64,000 bases of DNA from Segatella copri (lineage in GTDB: Bacteria > Bacteroidota > Bacteroidia > Bacteroidales > Bacteroidaceae). Both the position numbers and the translations under genes were made by a program. The stretch lies in the NCBI RefSeq assembly GCF_019249795.2, contig NZ_CP156891.1, positions 3,053,466 through 3,117,465 of the forward strand, given 5' to 3'. The notes beneath the pieces were generated by a model. That model saw only the letters and a program-made list of their open reading frames with translations. It was not told the DNA's origin and made no database searches. Below, in pieces: positions 1 through 8,234 of the stretch (positions are counted from its first letter, which is position 1; the number at the start of each line of letters is the position of its first letter).

Positions 1-677
1 GTGGCGAATATGACTATCTGCTTAACTCCGACAAGGAGCTTGACCTGCTGCACAAGCGGTTCATCGTTTTCGAGATTGACGCCATCAAGGATCATCCAAT
101 TTTGTTCCCAGTCACGACTATCATCATCATGGAGCTGTTCATCAACAAGATGCGCCGCCTGAAAGGCATCCGCAAGATGATAGTGATAGAAGAAGCATGG
201 AAAGCGATAGCTTCGGCAAACATGGCTTCCTATATCAAGTATCTCTATAAGACGGTCAGAAAATTCTTCGGTGAGGCGGTCGTGGTGACACAGGAAGTCG
301 AGGACATCATATCCTCCGCTATCGTGAAGGACAGTATCATCAACAACTCAGACTGCAAGATACTCCTTGACCAGAGGAAGTTCATGAACAAGTTCGAGCA
401 GATACAGTCATTGCTCGGATTGACGGAAAAGGAGAAGTCGCAGATTCTCTCCATCAACCAGTCCAACGACCCCTCACGTCTCTACAAGGAAGTATGGATA
501 GGACTCGGAGGAACGCAGTCGGCAGTATATGCCACAGAGGTGTCCACGCAAGAATATCTCGCCTATACGACAGAAGAAAGTGAGAAACTGGAGGTAAGGG
601 CATTGGCGGAGAAACTCGGCGGTGACATGGAAGCCGCCATCCGGCAGCTTGCAGAGGACAAACAAGAGAACAAATGA
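1..677 (+). CDS. traG: TraG-type conjugation ATPase, C-terminal part
   Basis: The open frame enters from the left edge (codons begin at base 3) and covers about 225 C-terminal residues. The protein is the VirB4-like ATPase that powers the type IV secretion channel of CTnDOT-family elements. Visible are the Walker-B-like segment MIVIEEAW, followed by the helix KYLYKTVRKFFGEAVVVTQE and the segment SDCKILLDQRKF, both typical of the TraG/VirB4 C-terminal lobe. The N-terminal Walker A lies outside the window. It is the first gene of a plus-strand run in the traG-to-traQ order, which supports the call. Confidence in the family is high; the full length is unknown. Confidence 0.9.
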   Translation, partial: GEYDYLLNSDKELDLLHKRFIVFEIDAIKDHPILFPVTTIIIMELFINKMRRLKGIRKMIVIEEAWKAIASANMASYIKYLYKTVRKFFGEAVVVTQEVEDIISSAIVKDSIINNSDCKILLDQRKFMNKFEQIQSLLGLTEKEKSQILSINQSNDPSRLYKEVWIGLGGTQSAVYATEVSTQEYLAYTTEESEKLEVRALAEKLGGDMEAAIRQLAEDKQENK

Positions 678-687
678 AATTCATTAT

Positions 688-704
688 CCACTTAATCCAA
701 AAGT
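688..704 (+). repeat. 17-bp leader repeat, copy 1
   Basis: The sequence CCACTTAATCCAAAAGT lies directly before the traI start and recurs exactly at 4657-4673, just upstream of traN. Both genes encode proteins with signal peptides. The function is unknown; a shared translation or processing signal is one possibility. Confidence 0.6.
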
Positions 705-707
705 AAA

Positions 708-1337
708 ATGAGAACAAAAGTAATCATGACAATCTGCCTGTTCCTCCTGATGGTGGGAAAGGCAAGCGCACAGTGGTCTGTCATAGATCCTACCAATATT
801 GCGCAGAGTATCATCAACTCGTCCAACAACATCGTCCACACATCTTCGACGGCTCAGAACATGATCAACAACTTCAAGGAGACCGTGAAGATTTACGAGC
901 AGGGCAAGAAGTACTACGATGCGCTGAAGTCGGTGAACAACCTCGTCAAGGACGCACGCAAGGTGCAGCAGACCATCCTCATGGTAGGTGACATCACAGA
1001 CATCTACATCAACAACTATCAGAAGATGATGCACGATGACAATTTCTCCGTGGAGGAACTCTCCGCCATCGGCTTCGGCTACACCAAACTGCTGGAGGAA
1101 AGCAACGATGTGCTGACAGAACTGAAGAACGTGGTGAACATCACGACCCTTTCCATGACGGACAAGGAGCGAATGGACGTGGTGGAACGCTGCTACTCGA
1201 AGATGAAGCGTTACCGCAATCTCGTGAGCTACTACACCAACAAGAACATTTCCGTGAGTTATCTGCGTGCCAAGAAGAAAAACGACCTTGACCGCATCAT
1301 GGGACTCTACGGCAAGTCGAACGAGAAATACTGGTAG
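708..1337 (+). CDS. traI: TraI-like conjugal transfer protein (DUF4141)
   Basis: A 209-residue secreted or periplasmic protein. A signal peptide ends around residue 20-22 (hydrophobic core ICLFLLMVG, then KASAQW), and the rest is mostly helical with coiled-coil-like stretches (FKETVKIYEQGKKYYDALK). Position after traG and before traJ, the length and the N-terminus match the DUF4141 TraI proteins of CTnDOT-like elements, which resemble VirB5-type pilus or channel accessory proteins. It lies 30 bp after traG, and the stop is only 3 bp from the traJ start, so the genes are probably co-transcribed. The function is inferred from family and position. Confidence 0.85.
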   Translation: MRTKVIMTICLFLLMVGKASAQWSVIDPTNIAQSIINSSNNIVHTSSTAQNMINNFKETVKIYEQGKKYYDALKSVNNLVKDARKVQQTILMVGDITDIYINNYQKMMHDDNFSVEELSAIGFGYTKLLEESNDVLTELKNVVNITTLSMTDKERMDVVERCYSKMKRYRNLVSYYTNKNISVSYLRAKKKNDLDRIMGLYGKSNEKYW

Positions 1338-1340
1338 CCT

Positions 1341-2354
1341 ATGGATTTCGAGAATCTTCACCAGATACTGCGTTCCCTGTATGACGAGATGATGCCGCTG
1401 TGCTCCGACATGACGGACATCGCCAAGGGACTTGCAGGACTTGGGGCGCTGTTCTATGTCGCCCTGAGGGTTTGGCAGTCACTGTCAAGGGCAGAGCCGA
1501 TAGATGTATTTCCGCTGCTCCGTCCGTTTGCCATCGGACTTGCCATCATGTTCTTCCCGACCATCGTGCTCGGTACGCTCAACAGCGTGATGAGTCCCAT
1601 CGTTCAAGGTACACATTCCATGCTGGAGACACAGACCTTCGACATGAATGAATACCGGGCGCAGAAAGACAAACTGGAGTATGAGGCGATGAAACGCAAT
1701 CCGGAAACTGCATACCTTGTAAGCAACGAGGAGTTTGACAAGCAGCTTGACGAACTCGGCTGGTCACCCGGCGACGTGGTGACAATGGCAGGAATGTATG
1801 TGGAGCGTGGCATGTACAGCATGAAAAAGATCATCCGTGATTTCTTCCGTGAACTGCTGGAACTGCTGTTCCAAGCCGCTGCACTGGTCATAGACGTGCT
1901 GAGGACATTCTTCCTCATCGTCCTGTCCATCCTCGGACCGCTTTGTTTCGCCATATCGGTATGGGACGGATTCCAGTCCACGCTGACGCAATGGTTCTGC
2001 AGGTACATACAGATTTATCTCTGGCTACCCGTTTCGGACTTGTTCAGTACCATCCTTGCCAAGATACAGGTGCTGATGCTGCAAAACGACATCGAGGCAT
2101 TGCAGAACGACCCGAATTTTTCCATTGAGGCAAGCAACGGTGTTTACATCGTTTTCCTCATCATCGGAATCATCGGTTACTTCACCATACCGACCGTGGC
2201 AGGCTGGATTATACAGGCAGGTGGCGGCATCGGCAACTACAACCGGAACGTGAACACGGCAGGCTCACTGGGCGGAAGCATCGCAGGAGCAACGGCTGGA
2301 AATGTGGCAGGACGTGCCGGAAGGCTCATCAAGAGCGGATTTAAGAAAATATAG
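1341..2354 (+). CDS. traJ: TraJ-like conjugal transfer membrane protein
   Basis: A 337-residue polytopic inner-membrane protein, the VirB6-like channel component of the CTnDOT-type secretion system. Hydrophobic segments are visible near residues 27-45, 57-80, 175-215 (a long pair including ALVIDVLRTFFLIVLSILG) and 270-295 (VYIVFLIIGIIGYFTIPTV). It ends in a Gly/Ala-rich tail (GGSIAGATAGNVAGRAGR), common in TraJ. It sits between traI and traK with almost no spacing. Family and order make the call firm; the channel role is from family knowledge. Confidence 0.88.
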   Translation: MDFENLHQILRSLYDEMMPLCSDMTDIAKGLAGLGALFYVALRVWQSLSRAEPIDVFPLLRPFAIGLAIMFFPTIVLGTLNSVMSPIVQGTHSMLETQTFDMNEYRAQKDKLEYEAMKRNPETAYLVSNEEFDKQLDELGWSPGDVVTMAGMYVERGMYSMKKIIRDFFRELLELLFQAAALVIDVLRTFFLIVLSILGPLCFAISVWDGFQSTLTQWFCRYIQIYLWLPVSDLFSTILAKIQVLMLQNDIEALQNDPNFSIEASNGVYIVFLIIGIIGYFTIPTVAGWIIQAGGGIGNYNRNVNTAGSLGGSIAGATAGNVAGRAGRLIKSGFKKI

Positions 2355-2384
2355 TCATTCATGAACAATACAACGAAAAGAAAA

Positions 2385-3008
2385 ATGGAATTCAAGTCAT
2401 TGAAGAATATCGAGACCTCGTTCAGACAGATACGCCTGTTCTGCATCGTCCTCGTCATCGGTTGCGCTGTTGTTGCAATATGTTCGGTGGTGTTCGCATT
2501 CCGATTTGCGGAAAAGCAGCGCGAGAAGATATACGTCCTTGACGGAGGCAAGTCGCTGATGCTCGCCCTCTCGCAAGACCTCTCACAGAACAGACCTGCC
2601 GAGGCAAGGGAACACGTGAGACGCTTTCATGAGCTGTTCTTTACGCTATCTCCCGAAAAGAGCGCCATCGAGCACAACGTGAAACGAGCCTTGCTGCTGG
2701 CAGACAAGAGCGCATACAACTATTACCAGGACTTTGCGGAGAAAGGTTTTTATAACCGACTCATTGCGGGAAACATCAACCAGTCGCTGCAAGTTGACAG
2801 CGTGGTCTGTAACTTTGATAACTACCCTTATCAAGCCAAGACCTACGCACGGCAGGTGATACTCCGAGAGAGCAATGTGACGGAGAGAAGTCTTGTCACC
2901 GTATGCAGGTTGGTGAATGCCACACGCTCCGACGATAACCCGAATGGTTTTACCATTGAAGGTTTCACCATTGTGGAGAACAGGGACATCAGTACAGTAG
3001 AACGATAA
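2385..3008 (+). CDS. traK: TraK-like conjugal transfer protein
   Basis: A 207-residue bitopic membrane protein resembling VirB8. The start MEFKSLKNIETSFRQIR matches the usual TraK N-terminus, so I prefer the ATG at 2385 over the in-frame ATG at 2361, which adds eight residues. A single transmembrane helix (FCIVLVIGCAVVAICSVVF) is followed by a periplasmic domain of NTF2-like size. It is in line with traJ upstream and traL 12 bp downstream. The role as scaffold of the inner-membrane complex is from family knowledge. Confidence 0.88.
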   Translation: MEFKSLKNIETSFRQIRLFCIVLVIGCAVVAICSVVFAFRFAEKQREKIYVLDGGKSLMLALSQDLSQNRPAEAREHVRRFHELFFTLSPEKSAIEHNVKRALLLADKSAYNYYQDFAEKGFYNRLIAGNINQSLQVDSVVCNFDNYPYQAKTYARQVILRESNVTERSLVTVCRLVNATRSDDNPNGFTIEGFTIVENRDISTVER

Positions 3009-3019
3009 AAATAGCAAGA

Positions 3020-3310
3020 ATGGAAAATCCGATTAAGACAATCCAAGAAAAGGTGAATGGTATGAAGGGAAGACTGCGTGACAGGCTGGATTCCCTTCCG
3101 CCAAGGGTGAGACTGAAAGTCGTGCTCGTCATGTTCGGCTTGTTTGCCCTCTGTAGCCTTTACATGATAGGTTCAGCCATCATCAACTTCGGAAACGGCA
3201 AGACCTCTAATATAGAGGTTGAGCACATAGAGAGTGTAAAGTTGCCCACCGACAAGGGGCAGCAAGTGACCAACCTGAATGAATTGATACATGGAGAAAG
3301 AGAAGAATGA
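3020..3310 (+). CDS. traL: TraL-like small membrane protein (DUF3989)
   Basis: A 96-residue protein with a basic, amphipathic N-terminus (residues 1-30) and one transmembrane segment (VVLVMFGLFALCSLYMIGSA), then a short polar tail. Size, topology and position between traK and traM match the DUF3989/TraL family of Bacteroidota conjugative transposons. Its end overlaps the traM start by 20 bp (3291-3310), which suggests translational coupling. No biochemical function is known for the family beyond being needed for transfer. Confidence 0.82.
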   Translation: MENPIKTIQEKVNGMKGRLRDRLDSLPPRVRLKVVLVMFGLFALCSLYMIGSAIINFGNGKTSNIEVEHIESVKLPTDKGQQVTNLNELIHGEREE

Positions 3311-4634
3311 CAAGGTGGAGCCGGATAAGGCTCCAAAGGAAAAGAAGCCTTTGACCGCAGAGCAGCGTATCAAGCGTAACAAGATGATTGCCATACCGTG
3401 CATGTGCCTCGTCTGCGGTCTGGTGCTATGGCTCATCTTCAAGCCGTCTGCATCAGAGGGAGAGAAAGGCAGCAAGGGATTCAACATGGAAATGCCCGAT
3501 GCGGAGAAGACAGATGTGGAGGCGGACAAGCGCAAGGCATATTCCAAGGAGGATCTTGCCAATAAGCAAAAGGAAAAAAGCAGAGTAATGAACACTCTTG
3601 GTGAGTACATGCCGGGCATTGATTCGACTGTTACACGGCAAGAAAAGGACTTTGACCTGATGCAGTCTGGGCAGCAGCCAACAAAAGCGGAAAGACAGGA
3701 GGCGGATGCCATCCGCTCGTCTGCCGAGGCATACCAAACCTTGAACACAACCTTGGGCGGTTTCTATGAACAGCCACAGCAAGGGGGAAGCAGCGAAGAT
3801 GCTGAGTTGAGGAAACGTCTTGATGAGCTGGAGGCAAGCATGATACAACAGGAAAACAAGCGTTCCAATATGGACGAGCAAGTCGCCCTTATGGAGAAGT
3901 CCTACCAACTTGCGGCAAAGTACATGCCTGGTGGAAATGCCAATGCGGCAAGTCCTTCATCAGCAGAAACTGCAACAGAGGAAAACAAGGAAGCTGTCAC
4001 CAAGGGCAAGAAAGCCAAGGTTTCCTCTGTAAGGCAAGTGCAAAGGCGTGTAGTTTCGTCCTTGAACCGCCCCATGAGTAACGGGGAGTTTGTCGCCTCT
4101 TACTCGGAAAAGGCTTCGGCAATATTCAATACCGCCATCGGGAGAGGTGGTGTTTCCGACAAAAACACGATTTCTGCCTGCATCCACGGCAACCAGACCA
4201 TAACGGACGGACAGGCAGTAAGGTTGAGATTGTTGGAATCTATGCGTGTCGGCAATAGGGAGATACCACGAAATTCTGTCATTGTCGGAGTGGCACGATT
4301 GCAAGGCGAAAGGCTTTCCATAGCCTTGAAGTCCATTGAGCACAACGGCATGATTATCCCGATTGAGCTTGCAGTCTATGACAATGACGGTCAGGAGGGC
4401 ATCTTCATCCCGAAGTCGATGGAGGTTGACGCAGCCAAGGAAGTCGGTGCCAACATGGGAAGCTCGCTGAACAGCAGCATCAACATTTCCTCCAATGCCG
4501 GGGCACAGCTTGCCTCCGACTTGGGAAAAGGTGTCATACAAGGCGTGTCGCAGTATATCTCCAAGAAGATGCGTACCGTCAAGATACACCTGAAGGCTGG
4601 CTACAGGGTCATGCTCTACCAAGAGGAAGATTAG
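3291..4634 (+). CDS. traM: TraM-like conjugal transfer protein
   Basis: A 447-residue VirB10-like protein expected to span the envelope. It has a very charged N-terminal stretch (about residues 1-33, rich in Lys/Glu), one transmembrane helix near 34-55 (IAIPCMCLVCGLVLWLIF), a long charged and Gln-rich linker with coiled-coil character (about 70-240), and a compact C-terminal domain (about 260-447) including GNQTITDGQAVRLRLLE and GRGGVSDKNTISACIHG. This layout is the TraM/VirB10 pattern. It overlaps traL by 20 bp and lies 59 bp before traN. Confidence 0.88.
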   Translation: MEKEKNDKVEPDKAPKEKKPLTAEQRIKRNKMIAIPCMCLVCGLVLWLIFKPSASEGEKGSKGFNMEMPDAEKTDVEADKRKAYSKEDLANKQKEKSRVMNTLGEYMPGIDSTVTRQEKDFDLMQSGQQPTKAERQEADAIRSSAEAYQTLNTTLGGFYEQPQQGGSSEDAELRKRLDELEASMIQQENKRSNMDEQVALMEKSYQLAAKYMPGGNANAASPSSAETATEENKEAVTKGKKAKVSSVRQVQRRVVSSLNRPMSNGEFVASYSEKASAIFNTAIGRGGVSDKNTISACIHGNQTITDGQAVRLRLLESMRVGNREIPRNSVIVGVARLQGERLSIALKSIEHNGMIIPIELAVYDNDGQEGIFIPKSMEVDAAKEVGANMGSSLNSSINISSNAGAQLASDLGKGVIQGVSQYISKKMRTVKIHLKAGYRVMLYQEED

Positions 4635-4656
4635 CCGAAAGGCAACAACATTTATA

Positions 4657-4673
4657 CCACTTAATCCAAAAGT
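4657..4673 (+). repeat. 17-bp leader repeat, copy 2
   Basis: Exact copy of the motif at 688-704, here in the 59-bp gap between traM and traN, 20 bp before the traN start. The gap is longer than most in this operon, so it may hold a regulatory or RNA-processing site. Confidence 0.6.
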
Positions 4674-4693
4674 TTAATTAAAAGCAAACTAAA

Positions 4694-5722
4694 ATGAAGA
4701 AGACAACAATCATGTTCGCCCTTATGCTGGGCGTAGCCTGCACTGCATCAGCGCAGAAGACAGGCAAGAAAAAAGCGCAGAAGTCTGTAAAGACTGAGCA
4801 AGTAAGCACTGTTTCTTCCGACCAGGAAGAGAAACTGACCTTGACCAAGGAGGTGTATCCGCAGAAGGAAGAGAACTGCAACCTCTATCACGGCTTGACC
4901 AAGAAGCTGACCTTCGACCGCATGATTCCACCTCATGGTTTGGAAGTGACTTATGACAAGACGGTTCATATTCTCTTTCCTGCCTCTGTCAAGTACGTTG
5001 ACTTGGGATCAGAGGATTTGATAGCTGGCAAGGCGGACGGTGCGGAGAATGTTATCCGTGTAAAAGCAGCCGTGAAGAACTTCAAGAAAGAGACCAATAT
5101 GAGCGTCATCACGGAGGATGGCTCATTCTACACCTTCAATGTGAAGTATGCCAAGGAACCGCTCATGCTCAATATCGAGATGGCGGACTTCATCCATGAC
5201 GGTGAGGCGGTGAACCGTCCGAACAATGCGCAGGAGATTTATCTCAAGGATTTGGGCAAGGAAAGTCCCATGCTGGTACACCTCATCATGAAGTCAATCC
5301 ATAAGGAGAACAAGCGCAAGGTGAAGCACATCGGCAGCAAGCGTTTCGGAATCCAGTACTTTTTGAAGGGCATCTATGTACACAGCGACTTGCTGTATTT
5401 CCACACAGAAATCAAGAACCAGAGCAACGTGCCGTTTGACGTGGACTATATCACGTTCAAGGTGGTGGACAAGAAGGTGGCGAAGCGAACCGCCATTCAG
5501 GAGCAGGTACTTCTTCCTGTCCGTGCCTACAACTATGTGGTGCGTGTGGCTGGCAAGAAAACGGAGCAGACGGTGTTCTGCTTGCCGAAATTTACCATTC
5601 CCGACGACAAGGAGCTTGTCGTGGAGATGAACGAGAAGGAAGGCGGTCGCCATCAGTCGTTTGTCGTGGAGAACAGCGACTTGGTGCGAGCTTTGACAAT
5701 CAACGAACTTAGCGTGAAGTAA
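4694..5722 (+). CDS. traN: TraN-like conjugal transfer protein
   Basis: A 342-residue exported protein. A signal peptide (FALMLGVACTASAQ) is followed by a Lys-rich stretch, then a domain rich in predicted beta strands with the segments GLTKKLTFDRMIPPHG and YDKTVHILFPASVKYVDLGS, typical of TraN of CTnDOT-type elements and VirB9-like in general plan. It is preceded by the 17-bp repeat shared with traI and followed 3 bp later by traO. The role as an outer-envelope core-complex partner of TraM is family inference. Confidence 0.87.
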   Translation: MKKTTIMFALMLGVACTASAQKTGKKKAQKSVKTEQVSTVSSDQEEKLTLTKEVYPQKEENCNLYHGLTKKLTFDRMIPPHGLEVTYDKTVHILFPASVKYVDLGSEDLIAGKADGAENVIRVKAAVKNFKKETNMSVITEDGSFYTFNVKYAKEPLMLNIEMADFIHDGEAVNRPNNAQEIYLKDLGKESPMLVHLIMKSIHKENKRKVKHIGSKRFGIQYFLKGIYVHSDLLYFHTEIKNQSNVPFDVDYITFKVVDKKVAKRTAIQEQVLLPVRAYNYVVRVAGKKTEQTVFCLPKFTIPDDKELVVEMNEKEGGRHQSFVVENSDLVRALTINELSVK

Positions 5723-5725
5723 CGG

Positions 5726-6307
5726 ATGAAAAGAAGAAACATTGCAATCATGGCAATGCTTGCCCTCACCGCAGGGCAGGCATTCGCCCAAAGATGTCTT
5801 CCTCAGATGAAAGGCATTGAGGTGAAGGTCGGCATGGCTGACGGAGTATATAACGGCAAGAAGTCCTGCAAAGCTGGCTATTATGCAGGTCTCGGACTTT
5901 CGAGCTATACCAAGGGTGGTGACAAGTGGACGTATGGGGCGGAATATCTGCAAGTACATCAGCCTTACCGTGAAACTTCCGTTCCAATGGCACAAATGAC
6001 GGGCGAGTTCGGTTATTCCTACAACTTCCTTTCCGACAACAGCAAGACGGTGCTGTTCTATATCGGAGGTACGGCACTGGCTGGCTATGAGTCCGTAAAC
6101 TGGGGCAAAAGAACCATGTCGGACGGAGCGACCTTGCAGAACAAGGGAGCGTTTATCTATGGCGGTGCCGTGGCATTGGAAACGGAAATATACCTGTCGG
6201 ATGCTATAGCTTTGACCGCTTCCGTTAAGGAAAGGCTTGTTTGGGGCAACAGCACGGGACATTTCCACACGCAGTTTGGCATCGGCATGAAGTTCATCAT
6301 CAACTAA
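5726..6307 (+). CDS. traO: TraO-like conjugal transfer protein
   Basis: A 193-residue exported protein with an N-terminal signal peptide (IMAMLALTAGQAFAQR) and alternating hydrophobic strands with many Tyr and Gly residues, the look of a small outer-membrane beta barrel. Length and position between traN and traP match TraO. The C-terminus FGIGMKFIIN ends on an aromatic/aliphatic strand, as in barrel proteins. The exact role in transfer is unknown. Confidence 0.85.
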   Translation: MKRRNIAIMAMLALTAGQAFAQRCLPQMKGIEVKVGMADGVYNGKKSCKAGYYAGLGLSSYTKGGDKWTYGAEYLQVHQPYRETSVPMAQMTGEFGYSYNFLSDNSKTVLFYIGGTALAGYESVNWGKRTMSDGATLQNKGAFIYGGAVALETEIYLSDAIALTASVKERLVWGNSTGHFHTQFGIGMKFIIN

Positions 6308-6319
6308 AACAGTGAGCCT

Positions 6320-7189
6320 ATGGACATCAATGAAATCAAACAAGTGCCTATTGTGGACTTTCTCTATGTTCTCGGCATTGAGCCTGTCAAGCACAAGGCT
6401 TCGGGACTTTGGTATCATGCGCCATACCGCAACGACCGCAATCCTTCGCTTCGGGTATCAACGGACAAGAATGTCTGGTATGACTATGGCATCGCCAGAG
6501 GTGGTGACATCTTCAACCTCGCAGGGGAGTTCATCAACAGCAATGAGTTTGTGGCGCAAGCCAAGTTCATATCTGAAACACTTGGTGGCAGCTTCCCAAC
6601 ATCGTTTCCGCATCATCAAAGAATAGCGGAAAAGGCTGTGAAGGCGAAAGGCAATCCCTTTAGTGATATTGTGGAAAAGCCTTTGAGTCATCCTGCACTT
6701 CGGCAGTACTTGCGTGAGCGTGGCATATCAGCTGACGTGGCGAGCCGTTTCTGCTGTCAAGTGGAATACCGATACAATGGCAAACAGTTCTTTGCTGTCG
6801 GTTTCAAGAACAACAGCGATGGCTACGAGATACGCAACCGTTTCTTCAAAGGTTGCGTGTCGCCAAAGGACGTCACTCTCATTGGCAGGAACAACAACGT
6901 CTGCCATCTGTACGAGGGTTTTATGGATTTTCTCTCTGCCGTAATTCTTGACATAGGTCGTGGTGAGGATCATATTATTCTCAATTCGGTGACTAATATG
7001 CAAAAGGTGCATCATCTTTTAGATGGCTATGCACAAGTGTATTGTCACTTGGACAATGACGAGGCTGGCGAGAATGCCTGTGTCGAATTGCAAAAGCGAT
7101 ATGGCAATAAGGTCATTGACCATTCGCATCTATACACAGGTTACAAGGACTTGAACGAGTACCTGATGAGCCATAAGACAAGAAAGTAA
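6320..7189 (+). CDS. traP: TraP-like DNA primase (CHC2/Toprim)
   Basis: A 289-residue cytoplasmic primase-like protein. The N-terminal part (about 1-75) resembles the DnaG zinc-binding fold (YHAPYRNDRNPSLRVS, GIARGGDIFNLA), although several canonical zinc ligands are not obvious. The C-terminal Toprim domain shows the acidic motifs LYEGFMDFLSA and CHLDNDEAGENA. Proteins of this kind prime the transferred strand in recipients of conjugative transposons. It sits between traO and traQ, the expected place. Confidence 0.87.
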   Translation: MDINEIKQVPIVDFLYVLGIEPVKHKASGLWYHAPYRNDRNPSLRVSTDKNVWYDYGIARGGDIFNLAGEFINSNEFVAQAKFISETLGGSFPTSFPHHQRIAEKAVKAKGNPFSDIVEKPLSHPALRQYLRERGISADVASRFCCQVEYRYNGKQFFAVGFKNNSDGYEIRNRFFKGCVSPKDVTLIGRNNNVCHLYEGFMDFLSAVILDIGRGEDHIILNSVTNMQKVHHLLDGYAQVYCHLDNDEAGENACVELQKRYGNKVIDHSHLYTGYKDLNEYLMSHKTRK

Positions 7190-7213
7190 CAATCATTCAA
7201 AAACATCAAGACA

Positions 7214-7696
7214 ATGAAGAAGAACAATAAAATCAAGAAATCAGTGAGCGTATTGGCATTCCTTTTCGTGTGTGCCGTGTCGGTAATCCTTTCATCGTGC
7301 AGCGATGAGCTGGACATTCAGCAGTCGTATCCGTTCAAGGTGGAGACGATGCCTGTGCCAAAGGACATTGTGCGTGGACAGACCGTTGAAATCCGCTGCG
7401 AGTTGAAGGCGGAGGGAAAGTTTGACGGCACCATCTATACCATCCGCTATTTTCAGCATGACGGAAAAGGTTCGCTGAGAATGGAGAACGGAACGGTGTT
7501 CCAGCCAAACGACCGCTATCTGTTGGAGAACGAGAAGTTCCGTCTTTACTACACTTCGGCAAGTACGGAGACACAGACGCTGACCGTGGTGGTAGAGGAC
7601 AACTTCGGCAAGTCATACGAAATGGAGTTCTGTTTCAACGATACTGATGAGGAGGAAGAGTTTGCGAGAAGTGCCAACAAACTCGGTAGCGTATGA
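7214..7696 (+). CDS. traQ: TraQ-like conjugal transfer lipoprotein (DUF3872)
   Basis: A 160-residue lipoprotein. A hydrophobic signal (VLAFLFVCAVSVILSSC) ends in the lipobox cysteine followed by SDELD, an acidic surface-export-like context. The mature part is beta-rich and Ig-like in look. DUF3872/TraQ proteins occupy this place in CTnDOT-like operons. The stop overlaps the start of the lysozyme gene by 4 bp (ATGA), so the two are translationally coupled. Confidence 0.85.
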   Translation: MKKNNKIKKSVSVLAFLFVCAVSVILSSCSDELDIQQSYPFKVETMPVPKDIVRGQTVEIRCELKAEGKFDGTIYTIRYFQHDGKGSLRMENGTVFQPNDRYLLENEKFRLYYTSASTETQTLTVVVEDNFGKSYEMEFCFNDTDEEEEFARSANKLGSV

Positions 7697-8178
7697 GGTT
7701 GATGATATTGTTAGCCTTGCTTCTTGTATCGGGCAGCTTGTCTGCCCAGACGCAAGGGGCGATAAAGCGAGTTTGTCATGTGTCACGTTTTGAGTTGGCT
7801 GTCGCCTGCATCAAGAAGTACGAGGGTCTGCACGGACCGAAGCACCATCCTTATGTCGGATATGGGCACAAGCTGTTGCCTGGCGAGCGGTTCTCTCCAA
7901 AAATGACGGAGCGGCAAGCCGATGCCTTGCTGCGCTCTGACCTCAGAAAGCTTTGCGCCATGTTCCGTGGTTTCGGTCGTGACTCGCTGCTCTTGGCTGC
8001 ACTTGCCTACAATGTGGGGTGTGGAAAGGTGATGAAAAGCCGGATGTATGCCAAGATGCGAAGTGGCAACAGAAACAGCTATCGTGACTATGTGGACTTC
8101 AAAAGGTGGAATGGAAAGATAGTGCCTTCCATTGAGCGAAGAAGAAAAATGGAGTATCTGCTCTTGTTTACTCCATAG
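7693..8178 (+). CDS. conjugation-associated lysozyme (GH24-like)
   Basis: A 161-residue exported muramidase. A signal peptide (LILLALLLVSGSLSAQ) precedes a phage-type lysozyme core: IKKYEGLHG carries the probable catalytic Glu, followed by the substrate-cleft segment HPYVGYGHKLLPGE, and later LLLAALAYNVGCGKV. It is the last gene of the tra operon, start-coupled to traQ and followed by a rho-independent terminator. Peptidoglycan cleavage to let the secretion channel through is the accepted role of such genes. Confidence 0.88.
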   Translation: MRLMILLALLLVSGSLSAQTQGAIKRVCHVSRFELAVACIKKYEGLHGPKHHPYVGYGHKLLPGERFSPKMTERQADALLRSDLRKLCAMFRGFGRDSLLLAALAYNVGCGKVMKSRMYAKMRSGNRNSYRDYVDFKRWNGKIVPSIERRRKMEYLLLFTP

Positions 8179-8196
8179 AATAAGGTTTTATAAAAT

Positions 8197-8234
8197 AGGA
8201 CAGTCCTTTTGATTGGGGGCTGTCCTTTGTTCTT
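8197..8234 (+). terminator. tra operon rho-independent terminator
   Basis: A ten-base-pair stem (AGGACAGTCC at 8197-8206 with GGGGCTGTCCT ending at 8226, one G-T pair) is followed by TTGTTCTT. It lies 19 bp after the lysozyme stop. The following intron begins right where the U tract breaks off. Confidence 0.8.
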
